Source of the DNA: CAYNTH01 sp964427055
GTDB lineage: Archaea > Aenigmatarchaeota > Aenigmatarchaeia > CG10238-14 > SCSR01
Direction: 5' to 3'
DNA length: 15,788 bases
Assembly (NCBI GenBank): GCA_964427055.1
Contig: CAYRSQ010000017.1
Span: forward strand, 1 to 15,788
In this document: positions 14,292 through 15,788 of the stretch, one piece after another
Layout: the number at the start of each line of letters is the position of its first letter
How positions within the stretch are numbered: position 1 is the stretch's first letter
Notes under the pieces: model-generated
Told to the model about the DNA's origin: nothing
What the model saw: only the letters and a program-made list of their open reading frames with translations
Databases searched by the model: none
Translations under genes and position numbers: made by a program

Positions 14292-14459
14292 TCAGTCCCT
14301 TGTGTGATTGCTTATGACGGCTGCATATTTTTCGTTCGCCTCCTCAATCTGTTCGGGGCTTAGGTAGATGCTCATGGCCTCTTGCCTCCCGTCTGGCCGG
14401 AAGAACCCGACCAATTTCATCCTGTACGGCTCTTCAATCCCAATCGAACTTACAATCAT
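14292..14459 (-). CDS. Unknown 55-residue protein, second gene of a small operon
   Basis: I do not recognise this small protein. It begins M-I-V-S-S-I-G-I, has a strand-like segment YRMKLVGFFRPDG and then a helical stretch with the segment LSPEQIEEANEKYAAVI. No membrane segment or metal site is seen. The start is the ATG at 14459, because the motif GGAGGTGAGAAG, formed by the end of the upstream gene, stands directly before it; that gene's TGA is part of the ribosome binding site, so the two should be translationally coupled. A TTG at 14477 is a less likely start. Confidence 0.7.
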   Translation of the reverse strand: MIVSSIGIEEPYRMKLVGFFRPDGRQEAMSIYLSPEQIEEANEKYAAVISNHTRD

Positions 14460-14463
14460 CTTC

Positions 14464-14754
14464 TCACCTCCCTCCAATGATATAAGGTTTCAGCGACCCC
14501 TCGGACAGTATCCCGGTTATGTTGATGTAACTTATATTCTTGGTATCCACTATGTCGTATTTGCCGAGATCCCTCACGATGTCTCCTCCCATCAACCTGA
14601 CCAGCGAGAGCGATATGTGCTTTGGGCCCACCTCGTACGGGACTCCCATCACTTTCTTGCCGTCCACCTTTACCTCGCATACGCATGTCTGGTTTGAACG
14701 CATTATCTCTTTCATTGCTTCGATTTCTTTCTCGTATCTGTTCCTCTTTCCCAT
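14464..14754 (-). CDS. Unknown 96-residue protein, possibly small beta-barrel
   Basis: I do not recognise this protein with certainty. Residues 1-20 form a charged helix (K-R-N-R-Y-E-K-E-I-E-A-M-K). After it come alternating strand-like segments: TCVCEVKVDGKKVMGVPYEV, then HISLSLVRL, then YDIVDTKNISYINITGI. This order (strand, DG turn, G, a second strand pair, then a short I-x-Y-I-x-I strand) resembles a small Sm-like or SH3-like barrel, but that is a guess from pattern. A strong GGAGGAG lies upstream of the ATG. It is the first gene of a two-gene unit and is preceded by the folded element at 14811-14907. Confidence 0.75.
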   Translation of the reverse strand: MGKRNRYEKEIEAMKEIMRSNQTCVCEVKVDGKKVMGVPYEVGPKHISLSLVRLMGGDIVRDLGKYDIVDTKNISYINITGILSEGSLKPYIIGGR

Positions 14755-14810
14755 TGTTTTCTCCTCCTTTTTTGTATTTTTGCAGTTTGTGTTGACTATG
14801 GAAAATGCGA

Positions 14811-14907
14811 GGTCTTGTCCCAGGGGACCGGCGCTTGGCGGCCAACTATTCAGAATAAGTTGGTATGAATCGGTTTCATGGCGCTGCGGGCCTCAAAGGA
14901 CAAGACC
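14811..14907. ncRNA. Candidate structured RNA or folded mRNA leader, 97 nt
   Basis: The ends pair perfectly over 10 bp: GGTCTTGTCC (14811-14820) with GGACAAGACC (14898-14907). Inside, GGGG-A-CC (14823-14829) pairs with GGCCTC (14889-14894) around a bulged A and one G-U pair. GGCGCT (14830-14835) pairs with GGCGCT (14880-14885), using G-U ends. Two inner hairpins follow: CCAACT-ATT (14842-14850) with AAT-A-AGTTGG (14854-14863), loop CAG, and ATGAA (14865-14869) with TTCAT (14875-14879). That gives a closed three-way junction. The G-U pairs exist only in plus-strand RNA, but a TATA-like box (14945-14953) and the gene at 14754 suit minus-strand transcription. No match to tRNA, 5S, SRP or RNase P RNA was evident. 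Confidence 0.5.
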
Positions 14908-14944
14908 AAACATCAGCAACCAAAAAAGCCGATCTTAGTTAGTG

Positions 14945-14953
14945 TATAAAAAT
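14945..14953 (-). promoter_or_regulatory. TATA-like box upstream of the folded element
   Basis: On the minus strand this reads ATTTTTATA, placing transcription start near 14923, just before the folded element, with the gene at 14754 downstream. It is the best promoter candidate for the 14292-14754 unit. The same bases read TATAAAAAT on the plus strand, so the direction is not certain. From 14755 to 15108 nothing else codes apart from the folded element and such AT-rich runs. Confidence 0.35.
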
Positions 14954-15082
14954 TCCAGTGATTAAACAGCCTTCTTTCCGTACAGACCGGCTTATATCCA
15001 AATGTTAACGGCACTGTCTATCACTACCTTTTCTATATTTTGTGACGTGGAGGATTTAAGTGTTTCCCGGGCGTAGGCTTTG

Positions 15083-15092
15083 CACTTTAACC
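15083..15092 (+). promoter_or_regulatory. Candidate TATA box before the membrane protein at 15127
   Basis: CACTTTAACC is centred about 40 nt before the ATG at 15127. Transcription near 15113 would leave a short leader containing GGTGAGG. Confidence 0.35.
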
Positions 15093-15126
15093 CAAATCTG
15101 CACTTTTAATGGATGGTGAGGAAAAG

Positions 15127-15423
15127 ATGGGAGAAGATATATACGGGGAACTTGAAGAGTTATATGGAGAGATAATGAAACAAGTCTATTGGATAGTGCT
15201 TGGAATAATAGCCTTGTCAACTCCTTTCCTCTACTCGTTCTTCGTAGGCAACTACACTGCAACAGCTATAGGAGTGGTACTGATAGGCATAGCTTGTCAA
15301 ATATTGATGTTCGATATGAAAGCCAAGTCAAAGTCTATGGTATGGATGTGGGTAGCCATAATAATAGTGGTTTCAGTGTTGCTTGGTGTCGAATATCTTA
15401 TCCCAAAAATCAGCTTCTCATAG
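15127..15423 (+). CDS. Unknown small membrane protein with three membrane segments
   Basis: I do not recognise this protein. From the ATG at 15127 it has 98 residues: an acidic cytoplasmic N-terminus of about 18 residues (GEDIYGELEELYGEIMKQ), then three hydrophobic segments at roughly residues 21-41, 46-62 and 71-90, with a Lys-rich loop (MKAKSKSM) between the second and third. The charge pattern suggests the Lys-rich loop and possibly the N-terminus lie inside the cell. GGTGAGG before this ATG and the TATA position favour it over the in-frame ATG at 15109. It lies 45 nt ahead of another membrane-anchored gene in the same direction, so the two may be cotranscribed. Confidence 0.75.
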   Translation: MGEDIYGELEELYGEIMKQVYWIVLGIIALSTPFLYSFFVGNYTATAIGVVLIGIACQILMFDMKAKSKSMVWMWVAIIIVVSVLLGVEYLIPKISFS

Positions 15424-15468
15424 CCCGTTGAAGTTTTAATGGCGCATTTGCGAGGAGGTGAATGAGAT

Positions 15469-15788
15469 ATGAAAGAAGATTTAAGGGATGGAGAAGAATT
15501 TTATATTGAATGGAATATGTTACAACAAACACTCGCCATTCTATTCATCGCATTCATAGTATTGGCATTCGTACCAACGGTCGATGTCCTAACCCTTAGT
15601 GTCACAATTCCGCCTTATGAGGATCATAATTTCATACGATTGGATAGGATGAGTCTTTTATATCAACAATATTCTTTAAGATATTCAGAAACTCAGACAT
15701 TTGGATCCACTGAAGTCAAAATAACAATAAAGGATTCAACGAACAATGAAATATGGACAAGTTCGTATTTACTTACGGAAGGAACTTA
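15469..15788 (+). CDS. Unknown membrane-anchored protein, truncated by the window end
   Basis: The frame opens at the ATG at 15469, after GGAGGTG, and stays open for 106 codons to the window edge. A charged N-terminus of about 16 residues (K-E-D-L-R-D-G-E-E) is followed by one hydrophobic segment (about 18-38, QQTLAILFIAFIVLAFVP), then a polar, Thr/Ser-rich region with strand-like stretches such as EVKITIKDSTNNEIWTSSYL. This is the picture of an N-terminally anchored protein with an extracellular beta-rich domain. Its base composition is clearly more AT-rich, with TTA, ATT and CAA codons that are rare in the ribosomal genes. An ATG at 15462 in another frame stops after 15 codons. The product is not recognised. 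Confidence 0.7.
   Translation, partial: MKEDLRDGEEFYIEWNMLQQTLAILFIAFIVLAFVPTVDVLTLSVTIPPYEDHNFIRLDRMSLLYQQYSLRYSETQTFGSTEVKITIKDSTNNEIWTSSYLLTEGT

Noticed and set aside
14811..14907. A tRNA gene for the folded element
   Set aside because: There is no T-loop TTCRA in the right place, no D-loop GG pair and no 7-bp acceptor arm with the expected anticodon arm geometry on either strand.
15469..15590. Class III (pilin-like) signal peptide in the partial gene at the right edge
   Set aside because: The Gly at residue 8 is followed by about nine polar residues before the hydrophobic run, whereas prepilin cleavage sites sit directly before the hydrophobic segment; an ordinary membrane anchor fits better.
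1..15788. CRISPR arrays, transposase genes, insertion-sequence ends, phage or defence genes
   Set aside because: No regularly spaced direct repeats, transposase motifs or known defence domains were seen on either strand.

Overview
The window looks like a piece of an archaeal chromosome. The evidence is the archaeal order of ribosomal protein genes, eukaryote-like proteins (eS4, aIF1, the RNase P protein Rpp29, an archaeal-type TyrRS), TATA-like boxes about 26 nt before many starts, and GGTG or GGAGGTGA ribosome binding sites. Coding is very tight, Ile is mostly ATA and Arg mostly AGG. A small-genome euryarchaeal or DPANN-type lineage fits, but I cannot place it more precisely from sequence alone.

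Layout. Positions 1-553 (minus) hold the first codons of an unidentified gene and a HIT-family protein. From 707 to 9139 (plus) runs the S10/spc-type cluster: uL3, uL4, uL23, uL2, uS19, uL22, uS3, uL29, aIF1, Rpp29, uS17, uL14, uL24, eS4, uL5, a small unknown protein, uS14. It stops abruptly after uS14: uS8, uL6 and the rest of the usual spc genes do not follow. Next come an archaeal type IV prepilin/preflagellin peptidase (9179-10063, plus), convergent with serS and a small unknown gene (10058-11643, minus), then an APC-family amino acid permease (11851-13152, plus), convergent with tyrS (13156-14244, minus). Two small unknown genes (14292-14754, minus) follow. The right end holds a gene-poor stretch with a strongly folding 97-nt element (14811-14907), a small membrane protein, and the start of an AT-rich gene for a membrane-anchored protein that runs off the window.

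How the genes work together. Most of the window serves translation: ribosome assembly, start-codon selection (aIF1), tRNA 5' maturation (Rpp29) and Ser/Tyr tRNA charging; the permease may feed amino acid pools. The main unexplained items are the 14811-14907 fold upstream of two unknown genes, a dyad (CGGCCAACT, 9-10 nt, AGTTGGT) shared between that fold and the uL3 promoter, the unknown gene between uL5 and uS14, and a serine/hexamer repeat before the permease gene.
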